Shown in pieces: positions 46,911 to 54,944 of a stretch of 64,000 bases of DNA (positions are counted from its first letter, which is position 1; each line of letters begins with the position of its first letter). The DNA is from CAVTJL01 sp963735065. GTDB lineage: Bacteria > Pseudomonadota > Alphaproteobacteria > Geminicoccales > Geminicoccaceae. Position numbers and translations under genes: made by a program. The stretch is from NCBI GenBank assembly GCA_963735065.1, contig CAVTJL010000001.1, positions 2,542,001 to 2,606,000 on the forward strand. Direction: 5' to 3'. The notes beneath the pieces were generated by a model, which saw nothing but the letters and a program-made list of their open reading frames with translations, did no database searches and was not told where the DNA came from.

Positions 46911-48614
46911 TCAGCTCTTGGCGCTCGAGGCGCTCATCTGCGCCTGGATCTGCGCGAGCATGGTGTTGGCGAGGGTCAAGGCGGTCTCCATGGCCGTGAA
47001 TCTCTCGACGAGAAGGGCTCGCTGGGCGTCCGCCCGCTCGTTGATCGTCGCGATCTCTTTCGTGTACCCGTCATCCGCCTGACCGAGGCCGTCGATCGCC
47101 TGCTGCAGGGAGCCGGTCGAGCTGTCGAGCGCGGCATCGAGGGCGTTGTAGAGCTGGTCGGCAATGCCTTGGCTCGTCTGCACGCGGATCGTGCCGCTGC
47201 CCTTGCCGGTCCACAGCAGCTCGAGACCCTCGTAGGGCGTGCCCGAGGCGCCCTTGATGGTGACGCCGTCGAGCTCCGCGGGCACGCCGTCGAGGGTGAC
47301 GCTCTCCGGCACCCCGTCGCCGTCGGCGTCGGTGATCGCGACATCGAAGGCGTTGTCGGTGAGCGCGTTGGTGCGATTGTAGACGGCGAGCTGCGGCGAC
47401 GACGACTGGAAGCCGAACGCCAGAACGTCGCGAACGCTGTCGAGATTGCTCAGCAGGTTCTGGTCCAGCGTCGACGAATCGAGCGTCAGCTTGCCGCCGT
47501 CGCCCATGCTGATGCCGATGGCGCCCAGCGTGCTCATCACGTCGCTCGACAGGCCCAGCGCGGGTCCCCCGACGATTCCGCCCAGGGTCTGGCTCAGCGT
47601 GCGCAGCGTCCGGTCCCCGAACAGGACGGCATCCTGGCCGACCTGACCGCTCGAATCGACCGCCGACTGCTTTGCGACAAAATCGCGGAGGGCGTTGTAG
47701 GCGTCGACGAAGCCCTGGATCTGGGTCTTGATGTCGGTCAGCGATGGCTGGACATCGACGGTGACCGAGGTGCCGGGGTCCGCCTGGTAGAGGCTGACCG
47801 TCACACCGGGCATGAGGTCGGTGATGTCGTTGCTGTCGCGCTCGACATCGACCCCGTCGACCGTGAGGCGGGCCTTGGCGGCGGTCTGGATCTCCTGGAG
47901 GCCCATGAGGTCGGCTGCGCCCGAGCCGCCGTCGTCGAGGGTGATCGCTTTGCCGGTCTCCTTGCCGGTGAGGATGAGCCTGTAGTCGGCGGCGGAGACC
48001 TGGAGCACCGAGGCAGCCACGCCCGACCGGCCGGAGACCCCGTTGATGGCGCTCGCGAGGTCGTAGATGCCCATTGTCCCGTCGACCGCGACCGAGGCGC
48101 TCCCGCCGCCCTCGAGGCCGATGGAGAGCGTGCCGCTGAAGGCAGCGCCGCCGTTCCACGCATCGGCGAGGCCGGTGCCGGCGCCATCGACGCTTGTCGC
48201 GGCGAGCTTGCCCGCCGTGGCCAGCTGCTCGACGGTTATCGCAAAGCTGCCGACCGAAGCCTTGTTGTCGACGGCGACGCCCAGGAGCTGACCGGGGCTC
48301 GTCCCGCCGCTGGAGCTGAGATAGGCCTCTTTGCTCTCGAACACGTTGCTCTGGATGCCGAGCGCGCCCGGCGGGCTGCGAAGGCCGTCGGCCGCCGATT
48401 GGAGGTTGGATAGCAGCGTCTGCAGATCGCCATAGGCGGCGATCCTCGCTTGGTTGGTCGAGATCTTCTGCTCGAGGCGCACCGCCGGCTGGATCGCCGC
48501 GTCGTAAGCGGCCTGGACGATCGCATCCGTATCGATGTTGGAGCTCGTGCCGATGAGCCGGCTCGTGCCGCTCGCCGTGCTGAGGCTGCCAAGGCTGAGG
48601 GAGCTCGTGGTCAT
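46911..48614 (-). CDS. fliD: flagellar filament cap protein FliD
   Basis: A 567-residue cap protein. The N-terminal part has SSNIDTDAIVQAAYDAAIQP and a coiled region including LEQKISTNQARIAAYGDLQTLL (FliD_N). The C-terminal part has the FliD_C block ending in a coiled coil, INERADAQRALLVERFTAME and a final LANTMLAQIQAQM. FliD caps the growing filament and folds flagellin monomers. The ATG at 48614 begins the family sequence. It lies 16 bases after the FlaG-like gene and before fliS. Confidence 0.92.
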   Translation of the reverse strand: MTTSSLSLGSLSTASGTSRLIGTSSNIDTDAIVQAAYDAAIQPAVRLEQKISTNQARIAAYGDLQTLLSNLQSAADGLRSPPGALGIQSNVFESKEAYLSSSGGTSPGQLLGVAVDNKASVGSFAITVEQLATAGKLAATSVDGAGTGLADAWNGGAAFSGTLSIGLEGGGSASVAVDGTMGIYDLASAINGVSGRSGVAASVLQVSAADYRLILTGKETGKAITLDDGGSGAADLMGLQEIQTAAKARLTVDGVDVERDSNDITDLMPGVTVSLYQADPGTSVTVDVQPSLTDIKTQIQGFVDAYNALRDFVAKQSAVDSSGQVGQDAVLFGDRTLRTLSQTLGGIVGGPALGLSSDVMSTLGAIGISMGDGGKLTLDSSTLDQNLLSNLDSVRDVLAFGFQSSSPQLAVYNRTNALTDNAFDVAITDADGDGVPESVTLDGVPAELDGVTIKGASGTPYEGLELLWTGKGSGTIRVQTSQGIADQLYNALDAALDSSTGSLQQAIDGLGQADDGYTKEIATINERADAQRALLVERFTAMETALTLANTMLAQIQAQMSASSAKS

Positions 48615-48630
48615 CGGTCGCGTCCGTCGC

Positions 48631-48972
48631 TCAGGCATCGAGGCGGAGGAGGGGGGCGGCGCCCTGCTGCCGGGCGGCTGCGAAGAAGCGCAGGAGGGCG
48701 TCCGGCGGGGATTGGTGCAGCACCTCGCCCGTGCGACTGTCCGCCACACGCAGGACGTAGTGCCCCGATGCCGCGTCGCGGAAGCCCGTCACCTGAATGT
48801 CCCGATCTGCATGGTGGCTCCGTGCGGCGGCCTCCACCGCGGCCGCTGCCGTCTGATCGAGCGATGCCCGCTCCGGGGACGGCTGCGCAGATGCGTAGGG
48901 GGGCCGGTCGGGCACGCCCCGGCCATCGCGCGTCGTCGCCAGCGCGCCGCCTGCGCCACCGACCGAGGCCAC
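48631..48972 (-). CDS. FlaG-like flagellar protein
   Basis: A 113-residue protein whose C-terminal half resembles FlaG: RDIQVTGFRDAASGHYVLRV, then DSRTGEVLHQSPPDALLRF, matching the usual TGEVIRQIPPE-type segment. FlaG family members influence filament length or hook-to-filament behaviour. The likely start is GTG at 48972, without a clear ribosome-binding site, so the N-terminus is uncertain. It lies between fliC and fliD, its usual place in flagellar filament operons. Confidence 0.75.
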   Translation of the reverse strand: MASVGGAGGALATTRDGRGVPDRPPYASAQPSPERASLDQTAAAAVEAAARSHHADRDIQVTGFRDAASGHYVLRVADSRTGEVLHQSPPDALLRFFAAARQQGAAPLLRLDA

Positions 48973-49017
48973 GGAAGAGAGCGGCGCCGAGCATGGCCAT
49001 CTAGCCTCTTGGGCGTG

Positions 49018-49042
49018 CAGGGGGCGGCACCGCCGCCCCCTG
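49018..49042 (-). terminator. terminator hairpin after fliC
   Basis: A perfect 11-base stem CAGGGGGCGGC (49018-49028) / GCCGCCCCCTG (49032-49042) with a 3-base loop, starting 7 bases past the fliC stop. It would separate highly expressed flagellin from the downstream flaG-fliD-fliS genes. Confidence 0.7.
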
Positions 49043-49049
49043 GCGATGC

Positions 49050-50216
49050 CTACTGGAGCAGCCGGAGCAGCGACTGCGGCATCTGGTTCGCCTGCGCCAG
49101 CATCGCCACGGATGCCTGCATCAGCACCTGCTTGGAGGTGAAGTTGCTCATCTCCGAGGCCATGTCGACGTCCATGAGGGTCGAGCGCGCCGCGTCGAGA
49201 TTCTCGCTCGAGGTCGCGAGATTGGCGGACGCAAAGTCGAAGCGGGACATCAGCGCGCCGACATCCGCGCGCTCGGCGTTCATCTGGGCGATGGCGCCAT
49301 CCAGGATGTCGCCGGCGCGGACAGCGTCGGCCGATGTTCCGATGGTGGCGGCATTGCCGGAGCCGTCGGCGTCGGCGAGCGAGTAGGTGCCGCTGGCGTC
49401 CTTGAGCGCGTCCGTCTTGATCGAGTTGATGCTGACGTCGATCGTGTCCGTCGAGGCGACACCGACCTGGAAGCTGAGCGAGCCGTTGGCGACGGTCGCC
49501 GTGTTGTTGGACGCGATGTCGCTGCCAGCGGCGCTGAGGTCGACGTTCTTGAGGTCGACCTCCAGGCCGAACTGGGCGAACGAGACGTTGCCGGTGTAGC
49601 TCGTGTCGGTGTCGTCGAGGGTCACCGTCTGCGCCTTGGCGCCGGCGCCGGAGCCCTGCTGCACGGTGAGGTCGCCGGTGGTGTGGTCGTAGGTGACGGT
49701 GTAGTCGCCGGCCTGCGCGCCGCTCGTGGCCTTGAGCTCGACGCTGCCCGAGCCGTCGATGGCCGTGCCGATGGCGCTGAAGCTCGCCGTCAGGTTCCCG
49801 CCGAGCAGGACCGTGTTGTTGAACTTGGTCTGGTCGCCGATGGCGTCGATCTGCTTGGCGAGCGCCTGGAACTCCTTGTCGAGAAAGCCGCGCTCCGTGT
49901 CGCCGACCGAGCCCGACTGGGCCTGGACCGCGAGGGCCTTCATGCGCATCAGGATGTCGGACACCTGGGAGAGGCCGCCGTCGGCGACCTGGAGGAGGCT
50001 CGACGCCTGGCCGGCATTGACCTGAGCCTGCTTCAGCGCGGTCACGTCGGCCTTGATCTTGGTGCCGACCGCGAGCGAGGCCGCATCGTCTGAAGCGCGG
50101 ACGATCCTCGAGCCCGAGGACAGCTTGGAAAGCGAGTTGGTCGCGTCCGTGTTGTTCTTCGCGAGATAGCGAAGCGCTGTGGCCGCTGCCGTGTTGGTGG
50201 TGCCCGTGAGGGTCAT
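49050..50216 (-). CDS. fliC: flagellin
   Basis: A 388-residue flagellin. The conserved N-terminal domain reads NNTDATNSLSKLSSGSRIV and ASDDAASLAVGTKIKADV, and the C-terminal domain ends with FTSKQVLMQASVAMLAQANQ and MPQSLLRLLQ. The central region (about 150-300) is variable, Gly/Ser/Thr-rich and surface-exposed in the filament. It is expressed from a sigma-54 promoter with two paired upstream palindromes (see separate entries). A strong hairpin follows the stop. Export and polymerisation need FliS and FliD, encoded just downstream. Confidence 0.95.
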   Translation of the reverse strand: MTLTGTTNTAAATALRYLAKNNTDATNSLSKLSSGSRIVRASDDAASLAVGTKIKADVTALKQAQVNAGQASSLLQVADGGLSQVSDILMRMKALAVQAQSGSVGDTERGFLDKEFQALAKQIDAIGDQTKFNNTVLLGGNLTASFSAIGTAIDGSGSVELKATSGAQAGDYTVTYDHTTGDLTVQQGSGAGAKAQTVTLDDTDTSYTGNVSFAQFGLEVDLKNVDLSAAGSDIASNNTATVANGSLSFQVGVASTDTIDVSINSIKTDALKDASGTYSLADADGSGNAATIGTSADAVRAGDILDGAIAQMNAERADVGALMSRFDFASANLATSSENLDAARSTLMDVDMASEMSNFTSKQVLMQASVAMLAQANQMPQSLLRLLQ

Positions 50217-50315
50217 CGAGCGTCTCCTTCTACGTGAAGCGAGCTCCGCCTGGTCGGCGGAAGACGCGGCCGGCTATGTGCCGTCCGGCCGGCCACGAAG
50301 GTCGGCGCTCGATGG

Positions 50316-50334
50316 AAAGCAACCGTCGTGCCAA
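50316..50334 (-). promoter_or_regulatory. sigma-54 (RpoN) promoter of fliC
   Basis: On the minus strand the sequence TTGGCACGACGGTTGCTTT has TGGCAC (50333-50328) and TTGCT (50322-50318), five bases apart, an almost perfect -24/-12 sigma-54 promoter. It lies about 100 bases upstream of the flagellin start. Sigma-54 promoters need an enhancer-binding activator, consistent with the two upstream palindromes. Confidence 0.88.
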
Positions 50335-50387
50335 GCCGCTCGCCCCCGTCTCCCGCTCGGCGAGGCCGGAGGCCTGGGCTGTCGAGG

Positions 50388-50402
50388 CGGCAGAAATTGC
50401 CG
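50388..50402 (-). promoter_or_regulatory. FlbD-like enhancer site 1 (ftr-type palindrome)
   Basis: CGGCA-N5-TGCCG at 50388-50402, centred about 70 bases upstream of the -24/-12 elements. The same half-sites occur at 50422-50436. The spacing and sequence resemble, from memory, the ftr elements that FlbD binds at class III/IV flagellar promoters of Caulobacter. Confidence 0.65.
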
Positions 50403-50421
50403 GGCCGCCGATGCCGGACCC

Positions 50422-50436
50422 CGGCAAATTCTGCCG
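50422..50436 (-). promoter_or_regulatory. FlbD-like enhancer site 2 (ftr-type palindrome)
   Basis: CGGCA-N5-TGCCG at 50422-50436, 34 bases centre-to-centre from site 1, near three helical turns, so both face roughly the same side of the DNA. Because each site is itself a palindrome, the pair also forms an 18-base near-perfect inverted repeat (50387-50404 with 50420-50437). Confidence 0.65.
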
Positions 50437-50473
50437 CGCGGACCGATCACGTTGGCCTGGCTGAACCCGATGC

Positions 50474-50809
50474 TTAGAAGAGCCGGCTGCCGTCGGGGAC
50501 GGCGCGCTCGGGGCCGATCAGCACGACCCGGCCTTCGCTGTCCGGAAAGCCCAGCACCAGCACCTCCGACATCACCTTGGCCACCTGCCGCGGCGGAAAG
50601 TTGATCACCGCCGCGACCTGACGGCCGAGGAGATCCTCCGGCCGATAGAGGGATACGATCTGAGCCGAGCTCGTCTTCCGGCCGACCTCCGGCCCAAAGT
50701 CGATCTCCAGACGGTAGGAGGGCTTGCGCGCTTCCGCGTTGAGCGAAGCCGCGATGATGGTGCCGACGCGGATATCGACCTTCAGGAAATCGTCAAAGCC
50801 GATCGTCAT
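50474..50809 (-). CDS. csaA: tRNA-binding domain protein CsaA
   Basis: A 111-residue protein made of one EMAP/tRNA-binding OB-fold: FDDFLKVDIRVGTIIAA near the start, YRLEIDFGPEVGRKTSSAQI and VAAVINFPPRQVAKVMSEV. CsaA-type proteins bind tRNA and are reported as export-related chaperones in some bacteria. It is full length for the family and is followed on the same strand by fliC, with the regulatory gap between. Confidence 0.9.
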   Translation of the reverse strand: MTIGFDDFLKVDIRVGTIIAASLNAEARKPSYRLEIDFGPEVGRKTSSAQIVSLYRPEDLLGRQVAAVINFPPRQVAKVMSEVLVLGFPDSEGRVVLIGPERAVPDGSRLF

Positions 50810-50884
50810 GGGCGGGCTCGGTGGCTGGATTGGGCGGCGCTGCCGAGGAGGCGGCGCCGAACCCTAGCCGGACGGCCCGGAGGG

Positions 50885-51382
50885 TCAAGCGTCGGGGTCG
50901 GGCACGCCACCCAGCTCCTCCAGGCTCGCAAGCGCCCGCCGGCTCAGGATCTCGAGCGCCTCCAGCTGAGGCTTGGCAAGGAGGTCATAGAGCTGCTGGG
51001 CATGGCCCATCATCTGCTCCAGACATTGGCGTTGAAGCTCGAGCCGCTGCTCGATTCGCCGTGTCGGGTCGGTCTCGCCCAGGATCTCCCGCGAGCGGGC
51101 GATGCTGTCCTGCATCGACCGCTCAAGAAAGCGCAGCTCGTGCTGCAGCGCCACCTGAGCCGCTTCCACGAGACGCTGGTTGGCGAGCATGCAGGCGGCA
51201 AGGTTGCGTTGCTGAACCGTCATGAGCGTCGACCAGCCGTCGATGCCGATCCCGGATGGTTTCCAGCCCTCGAGCTGGGCCTCCGGTGCATCCGCAGGTC
51301 GTGCGTACGGCCGGTCGGCGTGGCTGGATTCCGACTCCAGCGTCGCGGAGCCGGCGCGCGTCGTCGCCGTTGCTGCGCTCAT
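50885..51382 (-). CDS. phasin-like helical protein
   Basis: A 165-residue protein. After an N-terminal low-complexity part of about 50 residues, the rest is long amphipathic helix: LMTVQQRNLAACMLANQRLV, VALQHELRFLERSMQ and QRLELQRQCLEQMMGHAQ. This looks like phasins that coat polyhydroxyalkanoate granules, which often contain such an NLxAxxxANQ segment. Function assignment is tentative; other alpha-helical proteins look similar. Confidence 0.55.
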   Translation of the reverse strand: MSAATATTRAGSATLESESSHADRPYARPADAPEAQLEGWKPSGIGIDGWSTLMTVQQRNLAACMLANQRLVEAAQVALQHELRFLERSMQDSIARSREILGETDPTRRIEQRLELQRQCLEQMMGHAQQLYDLLAKPQLEALEILSRRALASLEELGGVPDPDA

Positions 51383-51499
51383 TGCTCGCCTCCCCAGACA
51401 GGCATGATCATGCGAACCGCCTGCCAGAATACGGTAGCACCGCTGGAGGTCAAAACCATTTTGGGTTGATGTGGGTCGGCCGGGCTCGCGGCTGGGGCG

Positions 51500-52129
51500 C
51501 TACGCGGGGGAGGGCTCCGCGCCAGGCTCCGCCGCCGGCCTTCCGCTGGCACGCCGCCGTGCCCGAGCAACCCACCGACCGAGCTGCTCGACCTGCTGCA
51601 GACGCTTGTCGAGCTCCGCCAGCGTGTTTCCGAGATCAGGCGTCGTGTCGTCGAGCCACACTCCGAAGGTGCGGGCATAGACCAGCATCAGCACGCGGCG
51701 CGCGGCACGCGCCTTGAAGCCGGTCAGCCCCGCCTCGCTCGCATCGACGAGCCACGCGGTGGCGCGGTCGAGATTGCCCAAGGCGATGAGATGGGCCATC
51801 GGGTCGAGCTTGGCCTCACGACCGATCACGCGCAGGCCCTCCTTGAAGGGGCCCATGGCCTCCAGCCTTCGCATGATGAGCTCGAAGATGCGCTCTCTTG
51901 GCCCGAGGTCGGCCAGCTCCGCCGCGGGCACCGCCAGCATCGCCTCGTCTGCCAGCCTGCCCAGGGCACAGAGCAGGCTGGCCCGGCTCGGCAGCTCGGC
52001 ATAGACCTCGGCGAGCGAGCAGCCCCTCCTCCTCGCCAGCTCGGTGAAGCTGAACGCCTGCCAGCCCTTGTCGGCGATCAGGGCGAAGGCGTCCTCGATC
52101 AGCGCGGGCTTGCTCGTCTTCCTGGCCAT
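51500..52129 (-). CDS. TetR-type/COQ9-like transcriptional regulator
   Basis: A 209-residue protein with an N-terminal helix-turn-helix: DAFALIADKGWQAFSFTELA and RRRGCSLAEVYAELPSRASL (about residues 12-52), as in TetR regulators. The C-terminal part (GPFKEGLRVIGREAKLDPMA, VLMLVYARTFGVWLDDTTPD) resembles COQ9-like proteins, which in alphaproteobacteria are found together with ubiquinone genes. It lies 53 bases downstream of proC on the same strand and so may share its transcript. The regulated genes and ligand are unknown. Confidence 0.75.
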   Translation of the reverse strand: MARKTSKPALIEDAFALIADKGWQAFSFTELARRRGCSLAEVYAELPSRASLLCALGRLADEAMLAVPAAELADLGPRERIFELIMRRLEAMGPFKEGLRVIGREAKLDPMAHLIALGNLDRATAWLVDASEAGLTGFKARAARRVLMLVYARTFGVWLDDTTPDLGNTLAELDKRLQQVEQLGRWVARARRRASGRPAAEPGAEPSPA

Positions 52130-52182
52130 CGGGCTCTCCTCCTTGCTCGGCGGTCGCGGAACCAGGTTCGCGTCGGCCGCTC

Positions 52183-52999
52183 TCAGGCGAGCTCGCGCGA
52201 CCGCTCCGTGGCCGCCGCGATCGCTCGATCAAACAGCTGCTGCAGCGCGCCGTCGGCCATCAGGACGCCCAGCGCCGCCTGGGTCGTGCCGCCGGGGCTC
52301 GTCACGTTCGCCCGCAGCTGGGCCGCCGGCTCCGGGCTCAGGCGGGCGAGCTCGCCGCTGCCCGACACCGTTGCCCGGGCCAGCCGCATGGCCAGCTCCT
52401 CGGGCAACCCCTGCCTTTGCGCCGCAGCCGCCAGCGCCTCGATCAAAAGGAAGACATAGGCAGGACCGCCGCCGGACATGGCGGTCACGACGTGCATCAG
52501 CTCCTCGTCCTCGACCCAATGCACCTCGCCGACCGCGCCGATGAGGGCCTCGGCCTGCGCCCGCTCGGCCGCTCCGGCATGACGATTGGCGCAGAGGACG
52601 CTGGCGCCACGGCCGACCGCCGCCGGCGTGTTGGGCATGGCCCTTACGACCGCAACCGCACCATAGAGACCCTCGAACGTGGCGATCGTCTTGCCGGCGG
52701 CGATCGACAGAACGAGCGTGCCGGGGCCGACATGAGGGCGCAGTGACGGCGCCGCGTCCCCCAGGCTCTGCGGCTTGACGGCCATCACGAGGGTTGCTGC
52801 GACCAGATCCGGCGGAAGCTCCGCGGCGCTGGCCACGACGTGCGGTGCCGAGCGCGCGCAGCGCACGAGCGCGCTCGGCATTGGGCTCGACGACATGGAT
52901 CTCGTCGGCCGGCACCCCTGCGTGCAACCAGCCCTCCAGCAGCGCGCCGCCCATCTTGCCGCCGCCGGCGAGGAGGATGGGGCCCCGGATGGGATCCAT
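52183..52999 (-). pseudogene. proC: pyrroline-5-carboxylate reductase, broken by a single-base frameshift
   Basis: The last enzyme of proline synthesis, in two frames. The N-terminus reads MDPIRGPILLAGGGKMGGAL and then VVEPNAERARALRALG in one frame; the rest, HVVASAAELPPDL, VMAVKPQSLGDA and the conserved SGGGPAYVFLLIEALA and NVTSPGGTTQAAL, continues in another. The total of 817 bases is one more than a multiple of three, so one extra base lies near 52840-52850. There is no homopolymer there, only a CC pair. The full protein would be about 271 residues, normal for ProC. A sequencing error is likely because proC is rarely lost in free-living bacteria, but a real mutation is not ruled out. Confidence 0.8.
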
Positions 53000-53003
53000 G
53001 CCC

Positions 53004-53501
53004 TCAGGCCTCGCCCTCGGTCTCGAGCATGGCCGCCACGATCGCATCGCCGGCGCTCTTCCCGCCCCAGATCACGAACTGGAAGGCGGGATAGAAGCGA
53101 TCGCACTCGGTCGTGGCGATATCGATCAGGTCCTCGATCAGCTCGCCGCTGGCCGCCATCCCCTCGCGGAACATGAGTGCGTGGCGGAAGACGGGCAGGC
53201 CCTCCTCCGACCAGATCTCGAAATGGCCGAGCCACAGCTTCTCATTGGCCATGGCCAGGAGCGCATGAACCCGGTCCCGCTTCTTCGCCGGCACCTTCAT
53301 GTCGAGCGCGCAGGACAGCTGGAGCACACCCAGCTCGGGATGCCAGCCGAACCACAGCTTGTAGTGGCACCACTGGCCGGCGATCTCGGCTGCCAGCTCC
53401 TCGTCGCTCTGTCGATGAAAGGGCCAGTCGTGGGCCAGAGCCAGCTTCTCGATCAGGTCGAGTGGGTTGCTGGTGCTCTCTTGGATCTCGATTGTGGTCA
53501 T
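53004..53501 (-). CDS. YbjN domain protein
   Basis: A 165-residue protein of the YbjN family, which has the type III secretion chaperone-like fold. Recognisable parts are LAHDWPFHRQSDEELAAEI, VLQLSCALDMKVPAKKRDRV and GHFEIWSEEGLPVFRHALMF. The ATG at 53501 fits the family start; the frame is open to 53588. Family members affect motility and stress phenotypes, without a clear biochemical role. It sits 4 bases before proC, a neighbourhood typical of alphaproteobacteria. Confidence 0.85.
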   Translation of the reverse strand: MTTIEIQESTSNPLDLIEKLALAHDWPFHRQSDEELAAEIAGQWCHYKLWFGWHPELGVLQLSCALDMKVPAKKRDRVHALLAMANEKLWLGHFEIWSEEGLPVFRHALMFREGMAASGELIEDLIDIATTECDRFYPAFQFVIWGGKSAGDAIVAAMLETEGEA

Positions 53502-53643
53502 GGACACGGAGGAAGTCACTCCACAAGGCGTGGCGTCCGGCCGGGGTCGACATCGCCGGAATGGGAGAAGGCGATGCGACGAGAGCACGTCCCGGTGGAC
53601 CGGAACGTGCCAAACACGGCCGCGGGTTACAAGCGTCGGGCGC

Positions 53644-53967
53644 TCAGCCCTCCGGCTCGTCCGTCGACGGTGCCTTCCTCGAGGAGCGCCGGGCTGCGGG
53701 TCGCGCGCTGCTGCGCTTCAGCTCGGCGAGCTCGGCCTCGAGGGCGACGACGCGCTCCTCGAGCCTCTCCTGCTCGGTGCGGGCCTTGGCCGCCATCGCC
53801 TTGACGGCGTCGAGCTCCTCGCGGGTGACGAGATCCATCTCGTTCGCCAGCCGCTCGAGCCGCTCACGGAAGCGGCTCTCCACCTCGTCCTTGAGCCCAC
53901 CCAAGGTGTGGAAGGCCCCGGTCGCCACCTTCGCCAGGTCATCGAAGAAGCGGTTCTCGGTCTGCAT
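53644..53967 (-). CDS. ubiK: ubiquinone biosynthesis accessory factor UbiK
   Basis: A 107-residue BMFP/UbiK-type protein. The N-terminus is FDDLAKVATGAFHTLGGLKD, then an amphipathic helix and a coiled coil (KARTEQERLEERVVALEAEL) that would trimerise, and a basic C-terminal tail. UbiK assists ubiquinone synthesis enzymes at the membrane. AGAGGAGG before the ATG at 53967 settles the start; the frame is open further upstream. It is divergent from lgt. Confidence 0.82.
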   Translation of the reverse strand: MQTENRFFDDLAKVATGAFHTLGGLKDEVESRFRERLERLANEMDLVTREELDAVKAMAAKARTEQERLEERVVALEAELAELKRSSARPAARRSSRKAPSTDEPEG

Positions 53968-54113
53968 CGTGTCCTCCTCTACCCAAGGCGCGGACGAGTA
54001 TCGGGTCCATATGAGGCACCCTGCGCCGGGCAGCAAGCCGGCCGCATCCCTTGCGAACACCCGACCGGGCTCGTAAGAGCGGCCCACCCCGCCTCGAGCC
54101 AGGGTCCGGCGCC

Positions 54114-54944
54114 TTGTCCTTCCTCGCGATCCCATTCCCGCAGCTTGATCCGATCATCGTTCAGTTCGGCCCCTTTGCCATCCGCTGGTACGCGTTGGCC
54201 TACATTGCCGGGCTGCTCCTCGGCTGGCGGCTGGTTCGCCGCCTGGTGATGCGTCCCGGCTGGAACCTGACCGGCGAGGCGGTCGACGATCTGCTGTTCT
54301 ACACGACCCTGGGCGTCATTCTGGGCGGTCGGATCGGCTACATCCTCTTCTACAATCTGCCCCACTATCTGAGCCATCCTTTGGACATGCTGGCCGTTTG
54401 GCACGGCGGCATGTCCTTTCACGGTGGTCTCATCGGCGTCATCACGGGAGCCTGGTGGTTCAGCAGGAAGCAGCAGGTTCCCGTGCTGGAGGTCGGCGAT
54501 GCCCTGGCGGTGGCGACACCGATCGGCCTCTTCCTCGGCAGGCTTGCCAACTTCGTCAACGGCGAGCTCTGGGGCCGGCCGACCGACGTGCCCTGGGCCA
54601 TGGTCTTTCCGACCGGAGGCCCCGTGCCGCGTCATCCGAGCCAGCTCTACGAGGCTGCGCTCGAGGGCATCGTCCTCTTCATCATCATGCAGATCTTCGG
54701 CTGGCGGCCGCGTCGGCCGGGAAGCGACGGGCTCCTGGGCGGCATCTTCCTCACCGGCTATGCGACCTTCCGGTTCACCGTCGAGTTTTTCCGCGAGCCG
54801 GACCCGCAGCTGGGCTTCATCATCAGCTGGCTCACCATGGGGCAGCTCCTCTGCATCCCGATGTTCGTGGCCGGCGTCTTCCTGATCGTGCGCGCCCGGC
54901 GACGCATGGCCGGCGCCGCGAGCGCGCATCCGAAGACGGCATGA
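54114..54944 (+). CDS. lgt: prolipoprotein diacylglyceryl transferase
   Basis: A 276-residue inner-membrane enzyme that adds diacylglyceryl to the lipobox cysteine of prolipoproteins. Family features: FLAIPFPQLDPIIVQFGPF at the start, FAIRWYALAYIAG, the signature GRLANFVNGELWGRPTD, and HPSQLYEAALEG. TTG at 54114 is taken as the start because the protein then begins SFLAIPFP like other Lgt proteins, and no ATG lies between it and the domain except the distant one at 54051. It overlaps the methyltransferase by 4 bases. Confidence 0.92.
   Translation: MSFLAIPFPQLDPIIVQFGPFAIRWYALAYIAGLLLGWRLVRRLVMRPGWNLTGEAVDDLLFYTTLGVILGGRIGYILFYNLPHYLSHPLDMLAVWHGGMSFHGGLIGVITGAWWFSRKQQVPVLEVGDALAVATPIGLFLGRLANFVNGELWGRPTDVPWAMVFPTGGPVPRHPSQLYEAALEGIVLFIIMQIFGWRPRRPGSDGLLGGIFLTGYATFRFTVEFFREPDPQLGFIISWLTMGQLLCIPMFVAGVFLIVRARRRMAGAASAHPKTA

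Noticed and set aside
50387..50437. The 18-base inverted repeat as a simple terminator of csaA
   Set aside because: It lies at a suitable distance after csaA, but each arm is itself a CGGCA-N5-TGCCG palindrome and they sit upstream of a sigma-54 promoter, which paired activator sites explain better. A double role is not excluded.
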